Shown here: one piece after another, positions 1 through 6,377 of the stretch
Numbering within the stretch: the stretch's first letter is position 1
Layout of the letters: every line of letters starts with the position of its first letter
DNA from: Desulfobacterales bacterium
Lineage (GTDB): Bacteria > Desulfobacterota > DSM-4660 > Desulfatiglandales > JALVZP01
Assembly (NCBI GenBank): GCA_027064285.1
Contig: JAMOPX010000187.1
Coordinates: forward strand, 1 to 8,234
Direction: 5' to 3'
Length of the DNA stretch: 8,234 nt
Program-made: the position numbers and the translations under genes
Notes under the pieces: generated by a model
What the model was told of the DNA's origin: nothing
Databases searched by the model: none
Seen by the model: the letters and a program-made list of their open reading frames with translations, nothing else

Positions 1-585
1 CCAAGGCTTTTCTTTTCAAGGTAAAGATCAAATATTAAACTTACAAGTTCTGCTTCTTTCTTATTTGGAATTAGTCTCTTAGCTTTTCTGTCATAATCAA
101 AGCCTATCGGGACAGTTCCACCATACTTTACCCTTTTTAGTTATTTCAAATTTCCTTTTTTGCTCAGCTCTCTGTTTATTAATTTTGCTCTCAAGTTCAG
201 CAAAAACCATTAATTGTTGAACAAGTGCTTCTCCTACAATAGTAGATGTATCAATGTTTTGATTTATAGCAATGAATTTAATTCCATTTTCTTTAAATAT
301 CTGCCAGATGTTAAGAAAATCTCTTAAGTTTCTGCTTATACGATCAAGGTCTGTAACAAGCACCATGTCAAATTTTCTCAATTTAGCATCCAAAAGAAGT
401 TGCTTTAATTGAGGACGATTTTTGATATTTGTTCCAGATAGACCTTCTTCCCTGTAAATGGCTACAAGCTGGTAATTATGATGTTTAATGTAACTTTGAA
501 GTAAATCTTGTTGAGCATCAAGAGAACTTATTTCTTTAGTTGCTTGTTCCTCTGTGGAAACTCTAATATAAATTGCACATTTCAT
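1..585 (-). pseudogene. Large serine recombinase, N-terminal part, frameshifted and cut by the window edge
   Basis: This encodes the resolvase-type catalytic domain of a large serine site-specific recombinase, which cuts and rejoins DNA at att sites. Residues 5-11 read IYIRVST with the catalytic Ser10. Further family landmarks are LDAQ, REEGLSGT, LVTDLDRISRN and an LMVFAELE helix. The initial frame ends at TGA (97-99) after 162 residues. One base over, the frame carries on as GGTVPIGFDYDRKAKRL and then NKKEAELVSLIFDLYLEKKS up to position 1, which is the start of the recombinase domain. A +1 frameshift therefore lies near 118-140, close to a TGGTGG duplication and an A5G3 run. It could be a real mutation or a sequencing error. 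The ATG lies 2 nt after the methyltransferase stop, so translation is probably coupled. A zinc-ribbon/coiled-coil part, if present, lies left of the window. Confidence 0.88.
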
Positions 586-587
586 TC

Positions 588-1508
588 TTATTTTTCAAAT
601 AAAGGTAATGTTTTCTGTAAGCCTAAAAATTCTTTTATTCTTTTCTTAGCAAGATTTACATATGTTTCATTTATATCATATCCAACATAAAATCTTTTAG
701 CCTTTAACGCCGCGATCGCTGTTTGTCCACTCCCCATAAATGGATCTAAAATTACTTCTCCCTCAAAGGTATAAAGCTGAATACAACGATAGGGAAGCTC
801 TACCGGAAAAGGGGCTGGATGGCCAATTTTTTTAGCTGACTCTGCCGGGAAAGTCCAGATACTTTTTGTGAGTTCAAGGAATTCTTCTTTAGTGATTGTA
901 CTCTTTCTTTGTTTAGGATTTTTTCTGGTAAAGGTATCTTTAGAAAAGATTAAAATATATTCGTGAATATCTCTTAAAGTAGGATTTACTGCTGATAACC
1001 AACTTCCCCAAGCAGTCGATGGGCTAGCACTTGAGGCTTTATTCCATATTATTTCTCCTCTCATTAAAAATCCTATCTCTAACATGTCCTCAATGATGTA
1101 GCAATGTAATGGAATATAAGGTTTTCTTCCTAAATTGGCTATATTTATGCAAACCCTTCCGCCAGGGACTAATACACGATAAACCTCTTTCCACACCCGC
1201 TTTAAAAATTCCCTATATTCTTTTAAAGTAAGATTTTCATCATATTCCTTACCTACATTATAAGGAGGAGAAGTAACCATAAGATGGACGCTATTATCAG
1301 GTAATTCTTCCATTTTTTCACTGCTTTTACAAAATATTTGATTTAGGACTTCCTTAGGTATTTCTGATTCTTTGTATTTGACCTTCCTTTCTTTAGGAAG
1401 ATCTTTATATAAATTACTTGAATAAAAAGGAGTTGAGTCATGGTTAATCCTTCCAGGAGTTCCAAAAGAACTTGTTTTAGTTCCTCTTTTGTATTTTTTA
1501 TTTTTCAT
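588..1508 (-). CDS. Type II DNA methyltransferase, beta class (N4-cytosine or N6-adenine)
   Basis: This transfers a methyl group from S-adenosylmethionine to an exocyclic amino group in DNA and should protect host DNA from the endonuclease encoded just upstream. The catalytic motif IV TSPPY is at residues 79-83. The SAM-binding motif I DPFMGSGQT is near residues 255-263, followed by an acidic FYVGYDIN strand end. The order IV before I defines the beta class, and SPPY is commonest among N4-cytosine and some N6-adenine enzymes. The start is placed at 1508 (306 aa) because AAGGA lies 6 nt before it. An ATG at 1514 would abut that site directly. The start overlaps the end of the endonuclease gene by 11 nt. 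The recognition sequence cannot be read from the protein. Confidence 0.92.
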   Translation of the reverse strand: MKNKKYKRGTKTSSFGTPGRINHDSTPFYSSNLYKDLPKERKVKYKESEIPKEVLNQIFCKSSEKMEELPDNSVHLMVTSPPYNVGKEYDENLTLKEYREFLKRVWKEVYRVLVPGGRVCINIANLGRKPYIPLHCYIIEDMLEIGFLMRGEIIWNKASSASPSTAWGSWLSAVNPTLRDIHEYILIFSKDTFTRKNPKQRKSTITKEEFLELTKSIWTFPAESAKKIGHPAPFPVELPYRCIQLYTFEGEVILDPFMGSGQTAIAALKAKRFYVGYDINETYVNLAKKRIKEFLGLQKTLPLFEK

Positions 1509-2394
1509 TTCCATTCCTTAGTAACTTTAAAAATACTTCCGCTTTTTTCTCATAAGTAGGTTCGCGGTTAGCTATTTCTATAATTTTTCCTAATTCCTTC
1601 TTGGTCTTCATTCCAGAAAAGAATTCTCGTTCTTCGGAAAGGAGATTAATTAACTCCTGTTTTAGTTCCTCATAAGAATCAAATCTTAAAAATCCTCTCT
1701 TAGGGGTTGATTTGATATTATCTTTATAAGCAGGATCATCTAAAGGTCGCGGATTGACAGAATAGAAGCCCTGAATGATCCCAGCCTTTTTTAAATGATC
1801 AACTTTTTCATAATAACTCTCTGTTATCGGGGTATTACCTAAAATAACAATAGGGATTTTGGCTGATTTAAAGCTGGAAACTCGGATGTTTATGCTTTTT
1901 CCAATAGCCTTTAACATTGTATCTGATCTCAATAATCCAGGATTACCTTGATGAGTGGTATAATCTCCTATAATCTTTACCTCTCCAGTAGAAGGGTTAT
2001 ACTCCCAATTCCATACTATGGACATTTTTACCTCTATTATCATTAAAATATTCTCAGGTCGTTGATCCTGTTGCTTTGTTTTGCATATAGCTACATCTGC
2101 TGGAGATCTTGCTGACAATCCTATATCTTCGCAAATCACACTTTGCACCGTAAATGCTCCTGCTTCTTCTGCTATTTCTTCTAAGAGTTCTTTAGTCCAT
2201 TTTTCTGTAAAACTTCCAATAAAAGCATTTCTACTTTGAAGTGTGGTTTTAGTTCCTTTGTAATTTTTAGGCCAATAAGCTAAATATTCGCCATTCTCAG
2301 TCACATAAAAAAGTTGTTCAGGAGTAGCAACTTCTAACGTTTTCATAAAGAATTCTTTTTCTACGTCTTTACTCCATAATCTTGTTTTATTCAT
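1498..2394 (-). CDS. Putative type II restriction endonuclease, PD-(D/E)XK fold
   Basis: This 298-residue protein is probably the cleavage partner of the adjacent methyltransferase. I do not recognise the family by name. The region SPADVAIC (Asp100) followed by IIEVKMS (Glu121, Lys123) matches the D...ExK catalytic pattern of PD-(D/E)XK nucleases: acidic residues on one strand, then E-x-K on the next hydrophobic strand. Its placement directly before and overlapping a type II methyltransferase is the main support. The start is set at ATG 2394 because GGAG lies 8 nt upstream. A longer GTG start at 2421 lacks a ribosome binding site and would fall beside a palindrome. No signal peptide or membrane segment is visible. 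It could instead be another PD-(D/E)XK protein, but a restriction role is much the most likely. Confidence 0.75.
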   Translation of the reverse strand: MNKTRLWSKDVEKEFFMKTLEVATPEQLFYVTENGEYLAYWPKNYKGTKTTLQSRNAFIGSFTEKWTKELLEEIAEEAGAFTVQSVICEDIGLSARSPADVAICKTKQQDQRPENILMIIEVKMSIVWNWEYNPSTGEVKIIGDYTTHQGNPGLLRSDTMLKAIGKSINIRVSSFKSAKIPIVILGNTPITESYYEKVDHLKKAGIIQGFYSVNPRPLDDPAYKDNIKSTPKRGFLRFDSYEELKQELINLLSEEREFFSGMKTKKELGKIIEIANREPTYEKKAEVFLKLLRNGNEK

Positions 2395-2421
2395 TGTCTT
2401 TTCTCCGATTTGATTTTTCAC

Positions 2422-2440
2422 TTTTATAGGAGCTATAAAA
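2422..2440. promoter_or_regulatory. Perfect inverted repeat upstream of the endonuclease gene (candidate operator)
   Basis: TTTTATAG and CTATAAAA form perfect 8-bp arms around a 3-bp GAG centre. The site ends 27 nt before the endonuclease ATG, just ahead of its ribosome binding site. It could be an operator that restrains endonuclease expression or, as RNA, a small hairpin near the translation start. The binding protein is unknown, and the HTH protein encoded upstream is a natural candidate. Confidence 0.45.
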
Positions 2441-2442
2441 TT

Positions 2443-2456
2443 CCAGAAATTTCTGG
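2443..2456. promoter_or_regulatory. 14-bp perfect palindrome, second candidate operator
   Basis: CCAGAAATTTCTGG is its own reverse complement. It lies 2 bp from the neighbouring inverted repeat, in the 100-nt gap between the HTH gene and the endonuclease gene. A perfect even-length palindrome with no spacer is typical of a dimeric protein binding site rather than a terminator, and no T-tract follows it on either strand. Function is inferred. Confidence 0.4.
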
Positions 2457-2494
2457 CTAGATATTAATAAATTATTTTTTAGCTTACCAGTCAT

Positions 2495-2683
2495 TTACTT
2501 ATATCCCTTCAATGGCACTTTTCTTTGTTTTTCGAGCCATTTATCAATATCAGATTTCTTGAATCTCCATTGATTGGCTATTTTGAGAGCAGGAATTTTT
2601 TCTCTTTCTAACATTTTATAAAGGGTATGTTTGCTTATTTTTAGATATTTTGCTAGTTCTTCCAATGTTAAGAGTTCTTCCAT
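2495..2683 (-). CDS. Small excisionase-type helix-turn-helix DNA-binding protein
   Basis: This is a complete 62-residue protein of the MerR/excisionase-like HTH_17 type: LLTLEELAKYLKISKHTLYK forms the helix-turn-helix and WRFKKSDIDKWLEKQ the conserved wing and tail. Such proteins bind DNA as recombination directionality factors of mobile elements or as small regulators. It heads the operon HTH, endonuclease, methyltransferase, recombinase. It may help the recombinase excise the element, or act like a controller protein that times endonuclease expression, and the sequence does not decide between these. AAAGGGGG lies about 7 nt before the ATG. The gap to the next gene is 100 nt and holds two palindromes, so a second level of control there is likely. 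Confidence 0.85.
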   Translation of the reverse strand: MEELLTLEELAKYLKISKHTLYKMLEREKIPALKIANQWRFKKSDIDKWLEKQRKVPLKGYK

Positions 2684-2728
2684 AGGGTCGCCCCCTTTGG
2701 TAAATAATTGTTTATTTTTGTATATATT

Positions 2729-2756
2729 AGTATATAACTTTTTCTATTAAAATCAA
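2729..2756 (-). promoter_or_regulatory. Probable sigma-70 promoter of the restriction-modification operon
   Basis: On the minus strand TTGATT (2756-2751) is followed after 16 nt by TATACT (2734-2729), about 45 nt before the HTH start codon. The -10 box lies in an imperfect dyad of TATATA blocks (about 2720-2738) that could hold an operator. The whole stretch 2690-2770 is extremely AT-rich, so other placements are possible. Confidence 0.45.
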
Positions 2757-2763
2757 ATAAAAA

Positions 2764-3699
2764 GATATTTTTCATACTCGCCAGGGCAAATTATTTTCAA
2801 AGGAGAGTATCAGGACGATATTAAAGAATCCTCTGTATGTGGGGATGGTTAGGTATAAAGATAAAGCCTATAGAGGAGAACACGAAGGTATTGTTGATAA
2901 GAAGAAATTTAAAAAGGTTCAGGCTCTACTTAAGGAAAATCAAAGAGAAAGAGGAAGAATAGAAAAGAACAATCATCAATATCTCCTAAAAGGAAAAGTC
3001 CGTTGTGGAAGTTGTAAATCCTTTATGACTCCAAAATCTGCAAAAAGTGGAAGATATTTTTATTACAGTTGTACGGTAAATGAACGGTTTGGGAAAAATC
3101 ATTGCTCTATAAGGAGAGTCTCTGCTCCAGCACTTGAAAGAGTGGTTGTTTATGGGATTAAGGAAATTAGAAAGAAAAGGGAACTACTTGAGGAAATGAT
3201 TGAAAAGGCAAATCATCTTTCAAAGGTTGATATTAAACTTCTTGAGGGAGAAAAAGAGGCAAAAGAAAGGGAACTTCAGCAGATTGAAGAGACCATAAGA
3301 AGATTTATTGAGTCTCTTAAAGATGGGACAAAGACACTAAAACTCATTGAGGATGAACTTGAGAAACTGGAAAGGGAAAAAGATGAACTTGAAAAAGAGA
3401 TAAACCTTTTAAGGATACAGATTGAGGAAAGAAAAAGATATACCGTTGATGGCAGAGTTCTTAAAAATTATCTTGATGAATTTGATTTTCTTTTTGACCG
3501 TCTTAAACCAGTTGACCAACAAAGGCTTCTTCAGGTTCTTTTAAGAGAAGTTGTCTTCTATAGGGACAAAATAAAAATAAGCCTCTGGGATTTACCACCC
3601 ACAGGCTTATCTCTTCAGGAAATCCTCTATACTGATTGGTTCGCCAATAGTCAGATATGGCTCCCCGGGACGGACTCGAACCGCCAACCTAGTGGTTAA
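2764..3699 (+). pseudogene. Large serine recombinase, C-terminal fragment without catalytic domain
   Basis: The frame opens after a TAA at 2758. It reads TRQGKLFSKESIRTILKNPL from about 2776, the second half of the Recombinase domain, which is always internal in the family. A GTG at 2839 falls inside that domain and is not a credible start. The zinc ribbon follows (CGSC, YSC and HC, cysteines at 3004-3015, 3070 and 3103), then a long Lys/Glu coiled coil (about 3170-3480) and the usual C-terminal strand region. The last 13 residues, WLPGTDSNRQPSG, are antisense tRNA-Asn sequence, and the TAA stop overlaps the anticodon. That tail is typical of recombinases of elements integrated at tRNA 3' ends. 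The catalytic N-terminus is missing. A matching N-terminal half lies on the opposite strand at 1-585. It is probably silent as it stands. Confidence 0.85.
3567..3608 (-). terminator. Rho-independent terminator of tRNA-Asn, antisense inside the recombinase gene
   Basis: On the minus strand AAGCCTGTGGG pairs with CCCAGAGGCTT (11 positions, one G-G mismatch, small loop at about 3590-3597), followed by ATTTTTATTTT. It lies 50 nt past the tRNA CCA end. On the plus strand the same hairpin has no T-tract after it, so it works for leftward transcripts. The bases also encode the recombinase C-terminus. Confidence 0.75.
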
Positions 3700-3733
3700 C
3701 AGCCACCCGCTCTGCCGATTGAGCTACCGGGGA
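3658..3733 (-). tRNA. tRNA-Asn (GTT)
   Basis: The minus strand folds into a full cloverleaf. The acceptor stem is TCCCCGG/CCGGGGA with discriminator G and encoded CCA (3658-3660). The D arm is GCTC...GAGC, the anticodon arm GGTGG-CTGTTAA-CCACT has anticodon GTT at 3700-3698, and the T arm is GGCGG-TTCGAGT-CCGTC. The length is 76 nt with CCA. Its 3' half is also the last 42 bp of the recombinase fragment read in antisense, which marks the tRNA 3' end as the likely integration (att) site of the island to its left. Confidence 0.96.
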
Positions 3734-3747
3734 ACAAATCTATTAAA

Positions 3748-3776
3748 TAAATAACAAATAATCCTGAAGAGGTCAA
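3748..3776 (-). promoter_or_regulatory. Promoter of tRNA-Asn
   Basis: On the minus strand TTGACC (3776-3771) is followed by a 17-nt spacer and TATTTA (3753-3748). The predicted start near 3741 gives a leader of about 8 nt before the mature tRNA 5' end, as expected for a tRNA gene. Confidence 0.7.
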
Positions 3777-3889
3777 CAAGTACAACAACTCATCAGTAAT
3801 TTTTGGCAAGAAACAAATTAATTTTATAGCTTTTTGCTTTTATAACAATCAGTTACAGAACTTTCAAATGATCCATAGGTTTTTAGATA

Positions 3890-3904
3890 TTCTGATATTC
3901 AGAA
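3890..3904. promoter_or_regulatory. Perfect 15-bp dyad in the intergenic region
   Basis: TTCTGA-TAT-TCAGAA is a perfect 6-bp inverted repeat in the 255-nt gap between tRNA-Asn and the reductase gene. No T-tract follows on either strand, so it is a poor terminator. A protein binding site is possible. Apart from this dyad and the promoters listed, I see nothing coding in the gap. Confidence 0.3.
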
Positions 3905-3953
3905 CTCTATTTAAAAACATCTCTTTTCTACTTCTTTCATTTTTGAGAGCTTA

Positions 3954-3982
3954 AATGTAGAATTCTTAATATATATTGTCAA
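3954..3982 (-). promoter_or_regulatory. Consensus-like promoter just downstream of the reductase gene
   Basis: On the minus strand a perfect TTGACA (3982-3977) is followed by 17 nt and TACATT (3959-3954). It would start a transcript near 3947 that runs leftward through about 200 nt to tRNA-Asn. The -35 box belongs to a 22-bp repeat also found at 6555-6576, where a matching -10 is not evident, so the fit may be accidental. Confidence 0.4.
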
Positions 3983-3997
3983 GTATAGCTAAAAATT
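3976..3997. repeat. 22-bp direct repeat, left copy
   Basis: This is identical over 22 bp to 6555-6576 and in the same orientation. It includes the last Asn/Phe codon region and the TAG stop of the reductase gene (minus strand AATTTTTAGC) and then CTATACTTGACAA. Similarity continues outward as a TTAATATAT-like stretch with a 3-nt (TTG) length difference and a 2-nt AT difference. No coding similarity explains it, because the other copy ends an unrelated gene. Confidence 0.8.
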
Positions 3998-5710
3998 AAT
4001 AACTATATCAAGTCCCATGTTTTTAACAGCAGCCATTCCTCCCTGTAGGTTATAGCTATTCTTATAGCCATGATGCTTCAAAATCAGCTGAGCCTCATAG
4101 GATCTGACACCAGTATTACATATGAGAACAATCTTTTTATCTTTTGGCACTTCAGAAATCCTCTTTTTAAGCTGCCCTTGTGGTATGTTTTTCCAGATAT
4201 CAGGATATTTTTCTACATATGCTCCCGCATTTCCCCATTCCCTGCAGTCTAAAAATAAAATATCCTCTTTATTTCTATTTATCCACCATTCAGCAAAGGT
4301 CTTTAAATCGATCATTTGAGCCTTTCCCTGCATAATGTTTTCTGCAACATTTGCAACAGCATTTAGTATATCCATAGCAGAAGAAAATGGAGGAGAATAA
4401 GGAAGTTCAAAATTGCTCACATCTGAAACATGAGGTCTGTACTTTAAGATTCCAGCTATAGCCCCTACTCTTCCCATTACAGCATCTTTGCTCTTTCCAA
4501 GTCCTTGAATCCCTAGTACCCTTCCTGTGCCATTTTCTACCACAAGCTCTAAGAACATCATTTCCTTCTCTGGATAAAAGTGAGCTCTGTCAAACTGGGC
4601 AACAAAGGCACTAAAAGAATCAAACCCTTCTTTTTTTGCTGTCTGGATTGAAAGGCCAGCACTTGCTACAGCTATATCAAATAGCTTTATAACAAAGCTT
4701 CCAACTGCTCCTTCAAACCTTTGTTTTCCTCCACAAATATTTGTCCCAATTACTCTTCCCTGCCTGTTTGCTAAGGAACCAAGAGGAAAATAGCTAAACT
4801 TTTCAGTAATCAGGTTTTTTATGCAAACACAATCACCACCTGCATATATATCAGGATCAGATGTCTGCATATATTCATTTACAAGTATTCCTCCCAAAGG
4901 AGAAAGCTCAAGCCCTGCCTTTTTTGCAAGCTCTGTATTTGGTTCAACACCAATGGCCACCACGACAAGGTCTGTTTCAATCTCTCTTTTGTCTGTAATA
5001 ACCTTTTCTACCCTATCTTTTCCCTCAAAGCGAACTGCTTTTTCTGAAAGGTAAAACCTTATTCCATGCTCTTCCATGTGATATCGCGCCATTTTCGCCA
5101 TATCATAGCTGATAATTCCGGGAAGTATCTGATCCATCACTTCTAATACACATGTTTCAATCCCCCACATATCTGAAAGAGCTTCAGCCATCTCAAGACC
5201 TATAGCACCTGCACCTATGACCACGGCCTTTCCTACTTTGCCAGAGGCAATTTCATTTCTTATCTCAATAGCCTTGTCTAAACCAGATATTGTATATACC
5301 CCAGGAAGTTCAGAACCTGGAATATTTAATCTCTTAGGCACACTTCCAGTAGCAATTACTAACTTGTCATATGGAAACTCTCTCTCCTGACCTGTCTTGA
5401 GATCCTCTGCTTTTACTGTCTTTCTTTGCCTATCTATATCTATTGCCTTGATATTCAGAAGCACATTTACTCCTTTGCAGTCCTCAAAAAATTTTACATC
5501 TCTAAGCATATGAAAACTTGTATTCCTAAGTTCATCAGCACTACTTACATCACCAGAGATAAAATAGGGGATCCCACATCCTCCATATGAAATAAGTTCT
5601 CCCTGATCTATCATCACCACATTTGCATCTGGATCAACCCTTTTTACTCTACATGCCACCTTTGGCCCTAAAGCTACAGCCCCAATAATTAGTATATTCT
5701 GCTGAGACAT
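3989..5710 (-). CDS. FAD-dependent pyridine nucleotide-disulfide reductase fused to rhodanese (CoA-disulfide/persulfide reductase type)
   Basis: This 573-residue flavoprotein is of the single-cysteine CoA-disulfide reductase type with a C-terminal rhodanese domain, the architecture of CoADR-RHD/Npsr enzymes. These use NAD(P)H to reduce CoA disulfide, CoA persulfide or polysulfide and pass sulfane sulfur to rhodanese. Visible features are an N-terminal FAD Rossmann motif, GAVALG in place of the usual GGVAGG (10-15), redox Cys45 in GGCGIPYFISG, an NAD(P)H motif IGAGAIGLE (165-173), and AGGDC (290-294) closing the FAD site. A dimerisation domain spans about 330-440, and the rhodanese active loop is CNTGVRS with Cys531. 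GGAGGG lies 8 nt before the ATG, and the gene is 28 nt after the hydrolase gene, so the two form an operon. It is probably cytoplasmic, with no signal peptide. The exact substrate cannot be read from the sequence. Confidence 0.93.
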   Translation of the reverse strand: MSQQNILIIGAVALGPKVACRVKRVDPDANVVMIDQGELISYGGCGIPYFISGDVSSADELRNTSFHMLRDVKFFEDCKGVNVLLNIKAIDIDRQRKTVKAEDLKTGQEREFPYDKLVIATGSVPKRLNIPGSELPGVYTISGLDKAIEIRNEIASGKVGKAVVIGAGAIGLEMAEALSDMWGIETCVLEVMDQILPGIISYDMAKMARYHMEEHGIRFYLSEKAVRFEGKDRVEKVITDKREIETDLVVVAIGVEPNTELAKKAGLELSPLGGILVNEYMQTSDPDIYAGGDCVCIKNLITEKFSYFPLGSLANRQGRVIGTNICGGKQRFEGAVGSFVIKLFDIAVASAGLSIQTAKKEGFDSFSAFVAQFDRAHFYPEKEMMFLELVVENGTGRVLGIQGLGKSKDAVMGRVGAIAGILKYRPHVSDVSNFELPYSPPFSSAMDILNAVANVAENIMQGKAQMIDLKTFAEWWINRNKEDILFLDCREWGNAGAYVEKYPDIWKNIPQGQLKKRISEVPKDKKIVLICNTGVRSYEAQLILKHHGYKNSYNLQGGMAAVKNMGLDIVINF

Positions 5711-5738
5711 AACTTTTTCCCTCCTTGAAATTGGTGAA

Positions 5739-6305
5739 TTATTGAAAAAACGGGTTTGTGAGTCTTTCTCTTCCTATGGTAGTTGGAGGTCCATGACCCG
5801 GATATACCCTTATCTCATCCCCTAAGGGAAATATCTTCTGTATCACATTTTGAACAAGCATATAATGGTCTCTTTCAGAAAATGTCCTTCCTATAGAACC
5901 AGCAAATAATGTATCTCCAGTAAAAACAACCCCATCTGTATAGAAACATACACTTCCTGGAGTATGTCCTGGTGTATGAATCACCTCTATATCATAGTTA
6001 CCCACATAGAGATGAAGATCTTCAGAAAGAGCACCATCAGGCTCAAACCTAAGTTCTCCGGCGTCTAATGGATGGATAAGCACAGGAGCTCGTGTTATAT
6101 TTCTTAATTCATAAGCACCCTCTACATGATCAAAATGGCCGTGAGTAAGGAGTATATATTTAATACTTAGTCCTAAGTTTGTAATTTCCCTTGTTATTCT
6201 GAATACTTCATCTCCGGGATCTATTACAACACCTTCTGCTGTGGTTTCGTCTCCCATAATGTAACAATTTGCCTGATAAAAACCTACCACCAATCTTCTA
6301 AGCAT
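5739..6305 (-). CDS. Metallo-beta-lactamase-fold hydrolase, glyoxalase II-like
   Basis: This 188-residue cytoplasmic metal hydrolase is of the small glyoxalase II / YcbL / persulfide-dioxygenase-like group. The metal ligands are THGHFDH (His55, His57, Asp59, His60), His114 in HTPGHTPGS, Asp131 in FTGDTLFAGSIGR, and His171 in YPGHGPPT. Members hydrolyse thioesters such as lactoylglutathione, or oxidise persulfides. The partner gene for a CoA-persulfide reductase/rhodanese makes a sulfur-related thiol ester or persulfide role plausible, but the motifs do not settle it. The start is ATG 6305, with AAGGAG 7 nt upstream. An in-frame GTG at 6341 would add 12 residues without a ribosome binding site. 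It is the first gene of the two-gene operon with the reductase. Confidence 0.92.
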   Translation of the reverse strand: MLRRLVVGFYQANCYIMGDETTAEGVVIDPGDEVFRITREITNLGLSIKYILLTHGHFDHVEGAYELRNITRAPVLIHPLDAGELRFEPDGALSEDLHLYVGNYDIEVIHTPGHTPGSVCFYTDGVVFTGDTLFAGSIGRTFSERDHYMLVQNVIQKIFPLGDEIRVYPGHGPPTTIGRERLTNPFFQ

Positions 6306-6328
6306 AAAAATACTCCTTTTTTGCCTTA

Positions 6329-6357
6329 AGCTAACAAACACTACTGTTACCTGTCAA
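6329..6357 (-). promoter_or_regulatory. Possible promoter of the hydrolase-reductase operon
   Basis: A perfect TTGACA (6357-6352, minus strand) lies 17 nt before TTAGCT (6334-6329), about 24 nt ahead of the hydrolase start codon. The -35 is excellent and the -10 is weak. It sits between the GC-rich hairpin block and the gene, so the hairpin would not be in this transcript. Confidence 0.4.
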
Positions 6358-6377
6358 TCCATGTTTGACTCATCTGG

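Noticed and set aside
118..140. Programmed frameshift in the recombinase
   Set aside because: The A5G run is not a proper slippery heptamer. The needed shift is +1, and a -1 slip there meets a TAA at once. A mutation or sequencing error is simpler.
508..690. Plus-strand 60-residue reading frame
   Set aside because: It is antisense to the recombinase and methyltransferase genes, with no ribosome binding site and no recognisable features. The same holds for the other plus-strand frames opposite the reductase and nifH-like genes (4070-4319, 4821-5054, 6782-7036, 7281-7484, 7819-8217).
2839..3699. A complete 286-residue protein starting at GTG 2839
   Set aside because: The GTG lies inside the conserved Recombinase domain (KNPLYVG), no ribosome binding site is at a suitable distance, and family sequence continues upstream to about 2776.
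3658..3699. A novel C-terminal recombinase tail, WLPGTDSNRQPSG
   Set aside because: It is the antisense reading of the tRNA-Asn 3' half, not an evolved protein domain.
3741..3930. Short minus-strand peptide frame starting MFLNRVLN in the tRNA-upstream gap
   Set aside because: It has about 19 codons, no good ribosome binding site, AT-rich random-looking composition and no support from context.
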